Part shown: positions 34,636-47,559 of the stretch, in pieces | How positions within the stretch are numbered: the stretch's first letter is position 1 | How the letters are laid out: each line of letters starts with the position of its first letter | From: Polytrichum commune | Lineage: Eukaryota; Streptophyta; Polytrichopsida; Polytrichales; Polytrichaceae | DNA length: 60,000 bases | Reading direction: 5' to 3' | NCBI GenBank assembly: GCA_950295325.1 | Contig: OX485803.1 | Location: 43,293,554-43,353,553 of the forward strand | The notes under the pieces: generated by a model | Databases searched by the model: none | What the model was told of the DNA's origin: nothing | What the model saw: the letters and a program-made list of their open reading frames with translations, nothing else | Position numbers and translations under genes: made by a program

Positions 34636-35999
34636 AGCAATGAATAGACGATAACAATGTGATGCTATCTATAATACCATTTATGAGTATAGCCATTGTT
34701 TTGTGGGACTAGATACTACTTGCAAGCAATAATGTTGAACCATTTATGGAAGAATTATTCATCATCGAAGCTAAATCAACTAAAAACCTAGTAACTTGTA
34801 ACCATCCTCTCATCTGTTATGAAAGAATGTAGAATAATATACTAAGAAGTGTAGAATACAATTATGCTCCCATGACATAGAAGTAACATACATCATTTAA
34901 GTTGGTTCACCCTCCAAGCTTTCTCTTCTATAAAATGATATGGTTTCCCTTGAAGTTGCTTAGATATTACAACAATCATCTCATTTCCTATCACAATGTG
35001 ATTCCATGACCATCTCTTCCATCTTTATATTATAGTTCTCCTTCAATTGATTTTCTCACGGTTTATGACCCCCAAACCCTTATGCTTCTTTGATTGGTAG
35101 TAGTTATTGGTTAGCTATAGTTTTTTTTCCTATTGGATTGAAAGTAATGTGCATTTGAACGATTTCGAATTTAGGGGAAGGAGGTGGGTGTATCTTGTGA
35201 ACATGACAAATACAATTGGAACTGCACACTATTCTCATGCACAATGCTAAAGAAACATGCGGTCATTTTCAATAGGTTATTGCATATTTTGGCCCAAAAA
35301 TGTACACATAAATCAATCGGTTGTCAATTGCTTAAGAGCCGCAATGAAAATGTCCGGTTGGAACATGATCGATAATTTGCACAAATAGTTGTTCATCGAT
35401 AGGTGCAACACACAAGATATTTGCTCGTGGGATGGGGCTTTTATGCGTTTTCTCATTACGGTAACCAAATTATGATCTCGTACTTGGACGGACAAATAAC
35501 ATAGCAACCACCCTTACTAACTGGATACACGATTATGAGATGTCCTCAACCAAAGCATTCATCCTTTTGATCCACATTTCTTGTACACAACATCATATGG
35601 ATGTGCTCATGATCCTTTACATCAACTTTATCTTCATTTTTTTTTCTTACTCTTTTAAATGAAGCTAACCTTTATGTTACTATCGATCTAGAATTCACAC
35701 ACAACTTCTAGGCCGTAAAACCCACATGCCCCAAAGTACGCAAAACCTCGTACTTTGATATGTAAAATGGACCTCAACGTAAGAAAAAGTGGACTATCTT
35801 CACGATGGGTAAAGTTAAGTTCATGTACCCATGTCTTTTGTTTTGTTTTTCTTTTTTTTCCTTTTGGGCTCCAAGATTGACCGTCGTTCAACCCAAAAAA
35901 CCGTAAATCATATGTACAAACCTGGGTTTTTGGGCGGATCAGACTTTGACACCCCCTTTCGGACGAGTGGTATTTCGTGGACTTCTTCCAGCCCCTTCA
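34636..35999. other. Gene-free interval upstream of bystin
   Basis: AT-rich with no recognisable gene. The last 100 bp or so may belong to the bystin promoter. Confidence 0.4.
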
Positions 36000-36009
36000 T
36001 ATCAGGTTT

Positions 36010-36046
36010 TAGGGTTTTGGGAGGGGTTTGAGGCGGTTTAGGGTTT
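36010..36046 (+). promoter_or_regulatory. Two telo-boxes upstream of bystin
   Basis: TAGGGTTT at 36010-36017 and 36039-36046, about 330-360 bp before the bystin ATG. Telo-boxes are enriched in promoters of plant ribosome-biogenesis and translation genes, which matches the gene they precede. A plausible 5' UTR donor (TCG|GTAAGT near 36115) follows. Confidence 0.5.
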
Positions 36047-36370
36047 AAGGTGCATCTTCCGGGAGCTCCATGGACTTTTTGTAACAATATTTCTTCGAGA
36101 ACGTGTGTATCGGTAAGTTGGAAGGAGGTTCTAGCGATAGTCAACTTTGCAAGTAATCGACTTTGATTAAAATCTTTAGTAGCTGCATTTTGGTATTTTA
36201 TGAAGCAACCAAGCATTCATGACACGAATTATTCTTCACAGAAGGGAGCTGATTTCGGTACGTGTTTATTTCTTGTGCTCTGTGTGAAGATTGGTGGCAA
36301 TTCTTCCTTGTCTGCTGCCTTTCTCGGCTGTTAGAAGAAAAGAAAGGGTGTTGAATAGCTTGACATCACC

Positions 36371-39300
36371 ATGGCAAGCCAAGGGGGTGGCTCTAAACCT
36401 AGGGTCTCTGCACAACCAAAGAAGAAACGCAAAGATGCAGGGCCTGAAAAGCATGGACAGAGTCTTGGACAGCAAATGGAGGAGATTCATGAGGCATTGC
36501 CTCCGAAGCGAAGATTTTCGAAAAATAAAAATCGCCAGCAGCAGGCAGAGGAGGTTAGTAGGCTTTCCGATTGATTGCGTAGTATATGAATTAATTTGGC
36601 AAACGTATCAGCTGCATTTCACAGGAGCATATTTTTTCTGTAGTGGATGATGTAACACGTCCTTATAAATTCCTTATATCATTTGGAGGAATATGTCTCG
36701 ACCTTGAAATCAGCTGGTGATTATGTTGTTGGTTGCAGTATGTAACACCTGTAATGAGTAACAAAATTCTTGCTGAAGCCCGCCGGCAGCAATTGGAAAT
36801 TGATAATGAGAGGTGAGTTTTCCTTGCCTTGAACTTGCTTTTATGTCATGGTCCTTCATCAGATATATGCTTGGTGCAACTCTTGACAGCCGTTTGCTTC
36901 TTTGTTGTGATTGGAAGCTTGTACAATTTTGCTATGAAAGTCTAGCAGGTTTTCACGACCATTTGTTTTTATAATGAAAATGGAAACACTGTTATAGAGA
37001 AGGATGTGATGGACCAATCATTGAAGGACCTGAAATTCATGTCAATTCGTCCTTGTACCACATTACGGATATTTTGTAGCATAGAATATGTCTCTCTTTT
37101 TCACCTCATAGTCATATAATGTTCCCTGTATTTTATTCTAGGGATGAAGAGACTGGAGTAGCGGCCACACGCAGAGCCTTTTCTGCTGTTACTACTGAGC
37201 AGAAAATGGATAGCGATGACAGTGATGATGACGGTGGATTCTCTGATACAGAAGAAATTGAAGAATATGAGGTGAGTTTGCAGTGTTAGGTGACAATAAG
37301 CATGCTTTCAGAATAATTGTTAGAAGTGGATTTCTTGGAGGGCCTATTTGCTAGATTAATTTCTGTCATGACTTGGTGCAACTATGCCTGCAGAAGGGAT
37401 TGAATCTATTCTGTGTTGGTTGGAATTCCATCCCTTTGATACTGGGTAATTTTATTGCCGGAACAGGAGGTGACAGAAGATGACGAAAGGATTATGTCTA
37501 TGTTCATGGCTTCTGATGCTGCCCCTCAACGGACACTAGCTGATATAATTATGGAGCGCATCAATGAAAAAGACATGGGTGGCATTGAAGCTGCTGAAGC
37601 GGAAGGTCAGTTGTACAATCTTTAGTATTTTGGAAGTAGTCATACTACAAATCTGTCTAGCTCTTTAAGACCTACTTTTACCAATGGGATGCTCTTTAAA
37701 TTAGCAGCTTACTAGTGGCACACCTGTTCTCTGCGCTAAATATGAGTGTGGTGTTTTCTGATACAGGAGAAGGTCGAACTCTTCCGGGAGTGGATAAGAA
37801 AGTTATTGAAGTTTATCAAGGGTACCTTACCTGTTTCAATGCTGCTATTCATTCCTTAAATAAATCTTGAAGTCTGAAATATCACATGTTCTGCTCCACT
37901 CCCTTTGTGTCTCTCCTCTTTACCATGAAGGAAATATGCAGAGAGGTGAATTAACTTGATTGTGATTAGGATGTAACAAGGGTTGCTGAGTTCAGAATTG
38001 TGGATTGTGCAGGGTGGGTAAGTTGCTACATAGATATAGGGCAGGGAAGCTACCAAAAGCTTTCAAAATTATCCCTTCACTTTCCAACTGGGAGGATGTT
38101 CTCTATCTAACAGAACCAGAAAAATGGTCTCCGAATGCCATGTACCAGGCCACTCGTGTTTTTGCCTCAAACTTGAATGCTCGTATGGCTCAACGATTTT
38201 ACAGTCTGGTTCTTCTACCGCGTGCACGACAAGATATCAATGAGAACAAAAGGCTTCATTTTGCGATCTATCAAGCTATCAAGAAAGCTGTGTATAAGCC
38301 CTCAGCATTTTACAAAGGGATTTTACTACCGCTGTGCCAGGTGAGGTGTTACTGGTATCTGCAGCTATTTCTGTCATCAATCTCTGACCATGGTAGATAT
38401 ACATCTCCTTTGACTATGTGTGAATTGTACATTGAGTACTGTTATATCGATATCTGTTGGTTTGTGCATGTAGAATGAACTGGACAGTCAGCAAAAAGTA
38501 GGCCCCTAAATTCCTAATGTAGTAACAACCTTGGTTCTCTTGTTTGTTTGGGCATGCCCTAATTTTTCATGCTCGCTTAGCATTGGCTCGTTTTCTCATC
38601 AATGTGCTGGCTATCTGTTTCAGTCAAGGACTTGCAACTTGCGAGAAGCTGTTATTATTGGGAGTGTGATTCAAAAGGTTTCTATTCCTGTTCTACACTC
38701 CAGGTAAGATTCAGAGCAACTGACAAGTTGTTTGGAGTCATGATCTATGCATGTTTAGGGTGCTGGAGTCACAGATCTTTCTAATTGGAGTCCTCTGTAT
38801 ATCGCTTTTATGATACTTGTTCACAAAGAGAAGATCTTGGTGAGGAGCTGAGGAACATGCGTTAAATGAGTCTCAAGTCTCAGTTTCTCTTTTTTTAACG
38901 ATTAGGTTAGATTGCTTATCTATTTAATTTAAACCTATCTTATTTTCTATTTTATTACCAGCTTCTTTCTTAGATGTAATCTTTCAGCTGCATCTGACAG
39001 CAAGGTCACTGTTTCTTGATCAGTGTTGCTCTTTTGAAGATTGCTGAGATGGAGTACTGTGGCACAAACAGGTAATTACTAGCCTCAACTGAATGGGCAT
39101 AGACTTGGCTAGGTTTGTATATCTGCTCAAAGTCTAGATACAAGCTTTTCATGAGTTTGGTAGGATGGGTTCTTACTGTGATGTTTTCCACACCATGTTT
39201 TTGTAAGTTATGAGGCACAGTATTTTCAAGTGCATTGCTACTTAAGAGCAGTGGTGCATCTACACTGTGTCCAGTCAAAATAAGTTTGTTTAGCAGAGGT

Positions 39301-40112
39301 GACAGAATAATTAACCTGGTGTAATTCACTTGCTGTCCAGAGTAGAACTGGTGATCCCTTGAATTGGAGGTACTCACAATTCTTTGTGCTGCAGCTATTT
39401 CATGAAACTTCTGATGGACAAGAAGTATGCTCTTCCATATAGAGTTTTGGATTCTGTTGTGGCGCACTTTGTACGGTTTGTTGATGATGAACGCGACCTT
39501 CCTGTCATCTGGCATCAGTCTCTTCTTACCTTCATACAAAGGTATACGAGACTATATCATGGCTCTTGTGTAATAAAGTACTCAGTAGTTTCCAATTCTT
39601 GTCCAACCATTGTTTGGTGAAGTCTGGATATTTCACTTTCTGCAGGGAAAATGCTAAGAATCTCATCTAGACAGTTTATGGAGTAATTGATATGACCTTA
39701 ATGTATATGGTTGCAGATATAAAAATGAGTTGAGTGAGGAGGACAAGGAGAATCTGAAACGACTGATGCGGAAACATAAGCATTACCTGGTAAGTGTAGT
39801 CTTTAGGGCAAATAAGTAACTACATGAGTTTCCCTTAGCTTCCAAGTCCTGTCTGTCCAGATATGAGTACCAACTCTGAGTCATCTATTGTTTTTTTTAC
39901 ATCACGTTGTTGGGAGGTCAATCTAAAAATGGTCTCTTCTTTTTGGGCAGGTTACACCAGAGATTCATAGGGAGTTGCTCAACAGCCGAAATCGGGGCCA
40001 GAAAGATGACACAAATATGGGTGCTCCAGTTCCCATGAAGGTTGAGAAGGCTGTGGTGGAGGAAGACATGTGGAATCTGCCAGAAGTTCAGATTGGCATG
40101 GAGGAGGACTGA
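36371..40112 (+). CDS. ENP1: Bystin (Enp1 homologue), 40S ribosome assembly factor, 11 exons
   Basis: Bystin/Enp1 binds pre-40S particles in nucleolus and cytoplasm and is needed for 18S rRNA processing. Exons join in frame with GT-AG borders: 36371-36553, 36739-36812, 37142-37271, 37467-37605, 37767-37821, 38013-38340, 38624-38703, 39024-39071, 39395-39541, 39717-39789, 39951-40112. The product is 472 residues (animal bystins about 440). The N-terminus is basic ([13 protein letters not shown]), followed by an acidic stretch near 110-130 ([10 protein letters not shown]). The bystin domain spans about 140-435, with the conserved [81 protein letters not shown] and [17 protein letters not shown] segments. 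The start ACCATGG has a good context. I see no frameshifts or missing motifs, so the gene looks functional. Confidence 0.96.
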
Positions 40113-40859
40113 TTGCAAAGCTGGTGTGAATTTCTAAAAATGGTTAATAGAAGGGAGCAGATCCACGTCACTCAGGGAGGTTGGCATTTCACTGCAGCAA
40201 TTTTCTGCAGGATCATTCCTCGCGTGATTGTATGAGTATCGATAGAGCATAAATTATTGGGACAATCAACACCCTCATTTTTGGAGCTATGTGATTGTTG
40301 TTTTTGTAGAGGAGTTGTTAGGATAGTCACAAGAAGAATTCCGTCCATGTAGATGGAGGGCACTATATAAATTTCACTTACGATTGCACTCCCTGAATTC
40401 AATTGAAGTCTGATACGAGCAACTGTGAATGTCAACTTCCAATGATAACGATGTTCACATCTTATCTGGGGTTCCAGTATTTGGTAGATGCACCTGGAGG
40501 CTCAGGAGATTGTGATCTCATATTTGAGATTGACGCATATAGAAGTCTTGAATCAGTAAAGAAGTTGTGAGATGTGAAAATGACTGATCTGTTACCAGTG
40601 TCAAGGTTTAGGCATATTCTCATGTCATCCAGTGTTGGCTCTTCAGATCATTTAATGTTTCAATTCCATAAAATTCAGATGCATTTAGCTGAACTTGCAT
40701 ATGTGATTGAGCACATTGCAGTGTGGGACTACTTGGGTCAAAGAAAAGATAACACTTGATGTGGATGGTCTAGTAACACTGGAGAGTTCTATGTTGGTCA
40801 TAATTATCCAATTATGCTTTATTTAGGAAGATAGAAGAGTTCGACAGGTTTGTAAGTTA
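40113..40859. other. Bystin 3' flank
   Basis: Contains the probable 3' UTR of bystin and then AT-rich DNA up to the start of the LINE-like remains. No further gene is seen. Confidence 0.5.
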
Positions 40860-43800
40860 GGTCCAGGTCCAAAACTCACAACCAACTCCTATCTCAATTG
40901 TTTGCTTAGTTGTGAACTCCATATTGGTCAGAGGTCTAAACCAGTGTTGGTCAGGTATAGTCTTTTTCAATAATATTCGGGCATCTATAATGGGGATTTC
41001 ACATTGTCTGATACCAATAGGGTATGTATATTTGATAGATAATTTAATCATCCTAAAACTCCATATACCCACAAGTCTGTGCCATATCCCCCCACTGCGA
41101 GATCCCTCCATATACTAAAAAAACACTTTCAAATACACATTGACTTAGTAGATACCGCATTCCCCCTTAACAACTTGCTCCTCCAAGATGACTGGTTCAA
41201 AAAGCCTTTCTACAATACCCTCACCTCCAACCAAAAAGCTAACTTAGAAAAACTCTTAAAAAAACTAGTCATTTTCAACATAACAACCTTACCTCAAATA
41301 CAAGATCCCACGAATACATGTGTTTTAATTGTCCACAAATTCCAACAAAGACATTATACCAAATCCAATATAATAAAAAATGCACTTCTACAAGCCGTAG
41401 CCCTCTTCCCCCCACCTACGTATCACATACGAAACCCCACCCAACTTGAATTGACCTACCACCCCAACACTTAAGTCAACCCACCCCTCCCACCCTCATC
41501 ACACAAACTAGACAAATCACCTCAACCCAACCAATGGGAATCCCCAATACACACATAATGGTCTTTAAGCCAATATTAAAAAAAAAATGGGGTGCCCAAA
41601 AATTCCACACATAACTTCAAATGCCAATGGACTACCCAAGAAAACATATACACAAAATGGCTCTCCCAAACTCACATCCTAAACCCCGACAATCTTCTAT
41701 ACGAACACAACTACCACTCATTACCCAACTAGTGCAACAAACCATAAAAACAAGTCTTAAATATACTAAACAAACCTCAATAATAATAAAAAGAAAACTA
41801 CCAACGTGTTTGGCCCACCTTACGAATTCCACATTTGGATATAAACATTCAAGAGTGCAACCCATACAAGGACATCATCAACAACAACCCCCCCCCCCCC
41901 CCTAATCTCACAAATTCATGACCACAAAGGCAACTAGCAAGCCTCTATCCCACTCGAAAGACTCCCATGGCTATGGGAAATGTACTCCACACATATAACC
42001 ACAAAACACCTTTATCCTCTCACCACGAACCCAAGACTTTGCCACAAAATATTCCTACTAATAAACCGATATATTAAAACCTTGGCATGTCATCCCCCAA
42101 GCACTACTTAACCCACCCAAAACCACCAAACCCTCCCCATCACATACACTAGACAACCTCACAACACCTTTCAACTCACCCACTCTTTCTTCTCGACCCC
42201 ACTCTCATGCCCTACCAAAATCACACAAAATCACTTCCCACATGACATATATAAAGTCTTTGGCTCTCTTGGATCAACATACTCAAATCAACGGAATGGG
42301 TAGGGCCTCGCACATATAATGGACATAGAACTTGTCCCCAAAGCTGTAAAATGGGCTAGACTGGCAACCCAAAAACCCAAACTCCACCACTGCACTAGTC
42401 ACAAAGCATGATATTTGGACGCAAAACGCATTTAATCTACTCCCACAAATAAATGTAACACCTATCGTTACAATACCCCCTCTAACAATACACCACTCAC
42501 CATCACCCACATTCCCCTTGTACTATACCACCAAAGAACCACTCCTCGCCCCAGTAGTAATCATCTCACAAAAACACAACCAAACATGCATCTCAAAATT
42601 TTTGCACTCCCTCCCCCAACTACTAGACAACCAAGTAATACGTACCCCAATGACCACACCTCCCACACACACACCCATCCACTAGAATCCCCAAAGATTG
42701 GCATAACACTACACCACCACCCTCCTTCCCCCCCCCCCCCAAACCAATCATACTACACATACGGCTTATTTACACCCCTGGACACGGAAGGAAATGGAAA
42801 CATCACAAGATCATGAGTCTTCAACGGCCCATTACAAGAACACATGGCCACTAAACTACGGATAACATTACCCAACCCAATACTCTTAACTCCGGCGCGG
42901 AGTTCGATGCGGCTCCGATGCGGCTCCGGGGAGGTTCGGATGCTAGCTCCGGTGGGTTGGGGCAAAAATTGCCCCCTATTTTTTTGATTGGGTGGGGCCT
43001 TACTTGATCTCATAAGGGGCCTCCTAGAGTAATTTGGGGCCGTAGAACCCAAATTTAGCAAAAAAAAACCCAAAAAAAGTCATCAAGGGGCCAAAACGGG
43101 GAGGGCCAAAAAAATGGACCCACCGGAGTTGGCATCCGAACCTCCCCGGAGCCGCATCGAACTCCGCGCCGGAGTTAAGAGTATTGGGTTGGGTAATGTT
43201 AGGGCTAAACTACCTGGCTATATACCCAAACATCTTAAGAGCATAATTATATGCACTACTAGTTGCAATAAAACACACCATGTCACTTACCACCAACACA
43301 TTCATCTCTACAAATAGCCTCAACATCATCTACATTCAAATTAACCACATTAGACAACCATCATTCCAAAACATCCATCTAGGCAAGCTCCTTGTCGTGA
43401 GCATAATCAATGCCATTAAAAAAAATCCTCACACAACATTACAATCAAAAAAATCAGAGCCCACATGAATACCACAAGGAACGACAAACTAGACAAACTA
43501 GCCAAAATGGAGCACTAAAACCTTGCATTAGAGAAACACCGTTCCACCTCGTAGGCCATCAAATACCCTCCGTCTCCCCCACCTCAACACAACATGATGG
43601 ATTAGTCAGAAACCTAAAAAGTTACATACAAAAAGAATATCAAAGTGTGCTCGTATCACACGTCTCTCACACAATACCAAATGGAAAAAAACAGCTTTCC
43701 ACTGATGAATTACATCTAAAATGGTTCAACCTATTTGGGACCTACCGTGGATCACGAATGCCCATATCACACAAACACTGAAATTCCACTATGGCTGATA

Positions 43801-44030
43801 CTTGGGAAACTACCCAAAAAAATACATCCTTAAAAAAGACATCTTCTCACTTTGTAACCTATGCAAATTAAAAGAACATGACAATTGCCTCCATCTACTA
43901 TTATGTTGCACAAATAAACACATAAACAACCTAACCACCAACAAGCATAACAAGGAAATACACACACTAGCCAACACCCTATTGGCCCACCCCATGACGA
44001 GATGTTACACAATAACAAATGTATGAAAAC
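40860..44030 (+). mobile_element. Decayed LINE-like retrotransposon, split by a foldback element
   Basis: Translatable remains occur in shifting frames on the plus strand: 40912-41118, 41079-41474 (131 codons, including LPQIQDPTN), 43410-43781 and 43802-44026. The last carries a Cys/His knuckle CNLCKLKEHDNCLHLLLCC followed by KHINNL and KHNK, related to the fragment at 8340-8744. The plus strand is strikingly rich in A and C and poor in G throughout, and the sense strand of the 8.3-8.8 kb fragment has the same bias, so the bias belongs to the element. I did not recognise an endonuclease or the YADD box of the reverse transcriptase, so the 5' limit is uncertain. Confidence 0.55.
42863..43201. 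mobile_element. GC-rich foldback/inverted-repeat element (family G)
   Basis: A 339-bp insertion whose two arms (42863-42957 and 43118-43201) are almost perfect reverse complements over 84 bp, from TAACATTACCCAACCC inward through CTCCGGCGCGGAGTTCGATG to CACCGGAG. The left arm carries an extra 11-bp CGATGCGGCTC duplication. The loop is about 160 bp. Composition (CCGG/GCGC-rich arms) contrasts sharply with the surrounding A/C-rich LINE remains, so it is a later insertion. No protein is encoded. Confidence 0.85.
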
Positions 44031-45642
44031 ACCAAAATAGAACACCCGACAACACCATCTTGTCATGGCTCCTCCCATGCACATGTTATGTCTAAAGATG
44101 TAAATGTCCCACCTGGCTACACCCAAACAAACTATGCGTACATGGCACAATGCACATGGCCCAACCACCATTCTCGCCAAATCTCAACCCAAAAATCAAA
44201 ATCTTTGAGTTTACATACTGCAACGACATATCCTAGCAGGAAGTCACCACAAGAAAACTAAAAAATACAATATACTCCTTCCTCTACTAACACAACAAGG
44301 ATGGACAATTCTCCCTCCAAAGACCATCGTTGCTAGGATTAGAGGCTTCATCCATACTGCTACCACCAATTTTCTCATGGATCTCAACATCCCCAACAAC
44401 AAAGTCCCAAAACTAATGGAAATGTTTTCTCAAATTTCTCTTCGATACTTGACGCACATCATCCAAAACAAATAAAAACTTGGAAAGAAACAAGCACCAA
44501 TACCACTTGAATAACCACCACTAAACAATATATGCATCTAACAATGAATATATAATACTACCCACGGTCCACCTATTGAAAAATAGGCATTAAGCTACCC
44601 CCACCCCCATGTCCACATGGCCATGGATAGGAGGTAGTGGACGGACATTGCATGTCAATGTCAAAATATTCATTGACACTCCTTTTTCTTTTTTTCTTTT
44701 TTCTTTTCAATATACATGTGAATGCATGATTTTAGTAATCAACATCAACAACGGTACCAAAGAACCTACCCATGTGTATCTAAATTATAACCCGTCAAAT
44801 ATTGATATTTGGTGGGTATCTATCTCAAGGCGAGAGAACATTTGTATACTTGAGTTGGGTCAGAACCATTCTAAATCATATTGATACTAGGATGATTTTA
44901 TCTAGGTGCTGAATGGTATCAAAAACAAAAGTTTCCTCAAAACACCCATAGCCTATTGGTATCGAACAATGTAAAATCCTCATTATAGATACCCAAATGG
45001 TATCATAAAAAGACGATACCAGACCAACACTTCTTTGAACCAGTGTCTGGGAAGTTTGTGGGTAGAGTCGGTCAAGATCCTAGCAACTCTAAATCCAACC
45101 GGGGTACATGTTGACATCTTCCGGGTTTGCTTTGTTCATTTGAGGAGGTATATTCCACTATAGATTCCTCTAGAATGACCGGTAATTCTCCTGAAGTCTC
45201 AAACCTCAACCGGTGATTTCTCAAACTCAACCGGTTCATCTGTAACTAACCACCGGTTCTCCCCAGACATAGGTCTCAACTCTGATGTGACAAACAAACA
45301 AACAACAAATCCTGAAGTAAAGCAGAAGGAAGTACTACTGCGGCATTTAATGTGAATGGGCCAGTCCGAAATAAAGAAGGTACTATGTTGGGTTTAAGAA
45401 GGTACTTTATAGATATAGCATTGTCAACATTCCCTAGGAAGTTGGATTTTTTTTTTTTTTTAATTTTTTTTTTAAAGAATTTGTTTATGTTCCCCTTCTC
45501 CCAAGTACGAAGCTGCCGGACCTGCTTGGGATTCGGGTACATTTTTGTTAAGGATTGTGGTACCCTCTCTATTTTTATGTTGAGAAAATTATCGGAAGCA
45601 TCCCTTCAAAACCCAGTATACCGAGATCGCAGTTCGTACTGA
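44031..45642. other. Gene-free interval
   Basis: The first 500 bp continue the A/C-rich composition of the LINE-like element and may be its tail. The rest includes a poly-T tract (about 45449-45473) and no recognisable coding sequence. Confidence 0.4.
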
Positions 45643-46141
45643 GGGCCACTTCACACACGAGACTGAGAGCCCGTGACCAATTCGCTTCAAGCACTCTCAT
45701 TGGTGGGAAAGGAGGAGCCGGTCCAAGTTCGCTTCCCACCACGCTTGAGGGACCAACCGAGTATGTGAATGCAAGATGGATGTAAAGTCTACATGGATTC
45801 CTACGTGGCATTGAATGGATCGTGTTTCATGGTCACTTGGATTATTTTCAAAAACCACCTCTTGGAGGTAGGCGTAATACAAAACCGGGAGATCACGACA
45901 CTCTGAACGCTCACAACTGTTGGTTTATTCTATTTCATCATGTGTGAGGACCCGAGTGAATAGAAATTCGTTGATATAGCATTTGGTTGAGAGCCCGGTC
46001 ACAAATGACTTTACACTACACTTGAGGATCCGTGACCACACTACATGATTTTGGAGGTGTGTTGGGACGGCCTTTGGACACTTTCTTTTGGGCTCTCACA
46101 ATCTCATGGTCACGGCTCTTGGCTCATGTGTGAAGTGGCCC
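45643..46141 (+). mobile_element. Tourist-like MITE, family A copy A1
   Basis: 499 bp with ends GGGCCACTTCACACACGAG and CTCATGTGTGAAGTGGCCC. The inverted similarity extends inward about 35 bp through GAGAGCC-GTGACC. The flanking trinucleotides are TGA and TTA, consistent with a diverged 3-bp TNA duplication. It aligns along its whole length with A2 (50419-50923) in the same orientation and with A3 and A4 inverted. The centre holds CCACCTCTTGGAGGT in an imperfect palindrome. No coding sequence. Confidence 0.8.
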
Positions 46142-46345
46142 TTATTCATATGTTATATCTGATAGAGGGTTTACATTATGCTTGGAGTATAATTTTGGTA
46201 ATTCATGCCGAATCTGATGTGCAACAACGGTACTTTTGCATGTTGATTTTTGCTTGTGTTGCATTATATACGTTACACTCTGTTTTGAGAACATACAATT
46301 GAAGCCAAAGTGAATGTTACATGGAAACTTTTACTCCCATTCTAA

Positions 46346-46740
46346 GGGTTGGTTCACATGGAGTATGAAGTCCAAAGTCCCACTCATGTCAGCAAGTCCC
46401 AACAAACATGGAGGCAACGGGTTTTGAGCCTCAAGAAACCATGAAAGTATGGTTCATATCCATTGAAGCCATATCTTGATTTAAATTATGCAAAAATCTT
46501 GGGACTCGTGTTTCGAGTTGGGTCTCACTTTTGCTTAACCCAACTCTTGAGACAAGTCCCGAGGCTCACCTCCAAAAAGTGTTGCCATGTAGGCATCCAC
46601 GTCATACTTGAGACTTAGGACTTGGGACCCATGTGAAGTGGTAAGTCCCAACTTCTAGGAAACTCCCATGGATGAGATTGCATGATGACATCCACAAATG
46701 AACTGGGACTTAGGACTTGGGACCCCGTGTGAATCGGCCC
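46346..46740. mobile_element. Tourist-like MITE, family J
   Basis: 395 bp bounded by GGGTTGGTTCACATGGAG...AAGTCC and the inverted end GGACTTGGGACC...GTGAATCGGCCC. The GGG....TTCACA ends resemble family A. An inner inverted copy of the end (ACTTGGGACCCATGTGAAGTGG) lies near 46619-46642. The left flank is TAA, the right flank AAA. Non-coding. Confidence 0.6.
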
Positions 46741-47274
46741 AAACATTACATGTATTCTCATGTACCAAACCCACAATTGAACCATAATTGGGCATACTTA
46801 GTGTAGATGGGAATGAGAGCTCTCATAATAAGCTTACTTATGCCAAAGAATTTTGACACACCAGGTTTTTCCGAAGAGCATCAAATCTACAGTCATTCCG
46901 CTATGTATACTTTAACTTAGTCACCTAAGCTTTGAATTCTTGTGGAGACCTTCAGTAGCCGGTGAAAAGATTGACATCGAGAAGACGGATGAGAAACAAG
47001 GATAGATGAATGTCGTCATCCATTGCGACGTCCTTGTAGCTTTGGGTAGCTTTGGGTAGCTTGAAGGCTACTTTGAAGAAGACGAAGGAGATGCAGGTTT
47101 TCATATTCGCCATCGCTTGAGAACCTCGAGCTTCCCGAATGGTTAACACGATGCAAAGAGATTCTACGAAGGGTAGTTACAGGGTATCATCTTCTTCCAC
47201 TTTCTCTCTTAGAAATCTGCTGAAAAACGAGGGCAATTTCCGTGTGCTCAGTTGGAGAAATTTGAGCGAGTGAT

Positions 47275-47282
47275 TAGGGTTT
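47275..47282 (+). promoter_or_regulatory. Telo-box upstream of the CAND2-like gene
   Basis: TAGGGTTT, 278 bp before the ATG at 47560. It is a single motif, so weak evidence alone, but the same motif precedes bystin and mTERF in this window. Confidence 0.35.
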
Positions 47283-47494
47283 CGTGTTGGTGCGCAATAT
47301 GTGTGACATGGGTTGTTTTTGGCCGGACTGAAGGAATCAGGTTCGAAGAAGGAGGCGTGCAAGGATTATGAAAGAGTAAACCATGAATCGGCATCAAGTA
47401 TGTATTTTTCTATGAAGTATGAGTACAAAAATTTCTAGCTTAGTGAGGATATACATTTGAGAGGCCTATGCTTTGTAGGAAAGGGTTTCTGGAT

Positions 47495-47526
47495 CACCAT
47501 CACCACCACCACCACCACCACCACCA
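47495..47526. repeat. (ACC)n microsatellite just before the CAND2-like ATG
   Basis: About ten CAC/ACC units ending 34 bp upstream of the start codon, in the likely 5' UTR. Confidence 0.9.
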
Positions 47527-47559
47527 TCTTCATCTACATCATCATAATCAGCAGCAGCT

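Noticed and set aside
44881-45180. LTR retrotransposon fragment suggested by a short readable stretch
   Set aside because: No convincing protease, reverse transcriptase or integrase motif and no LTR pair.
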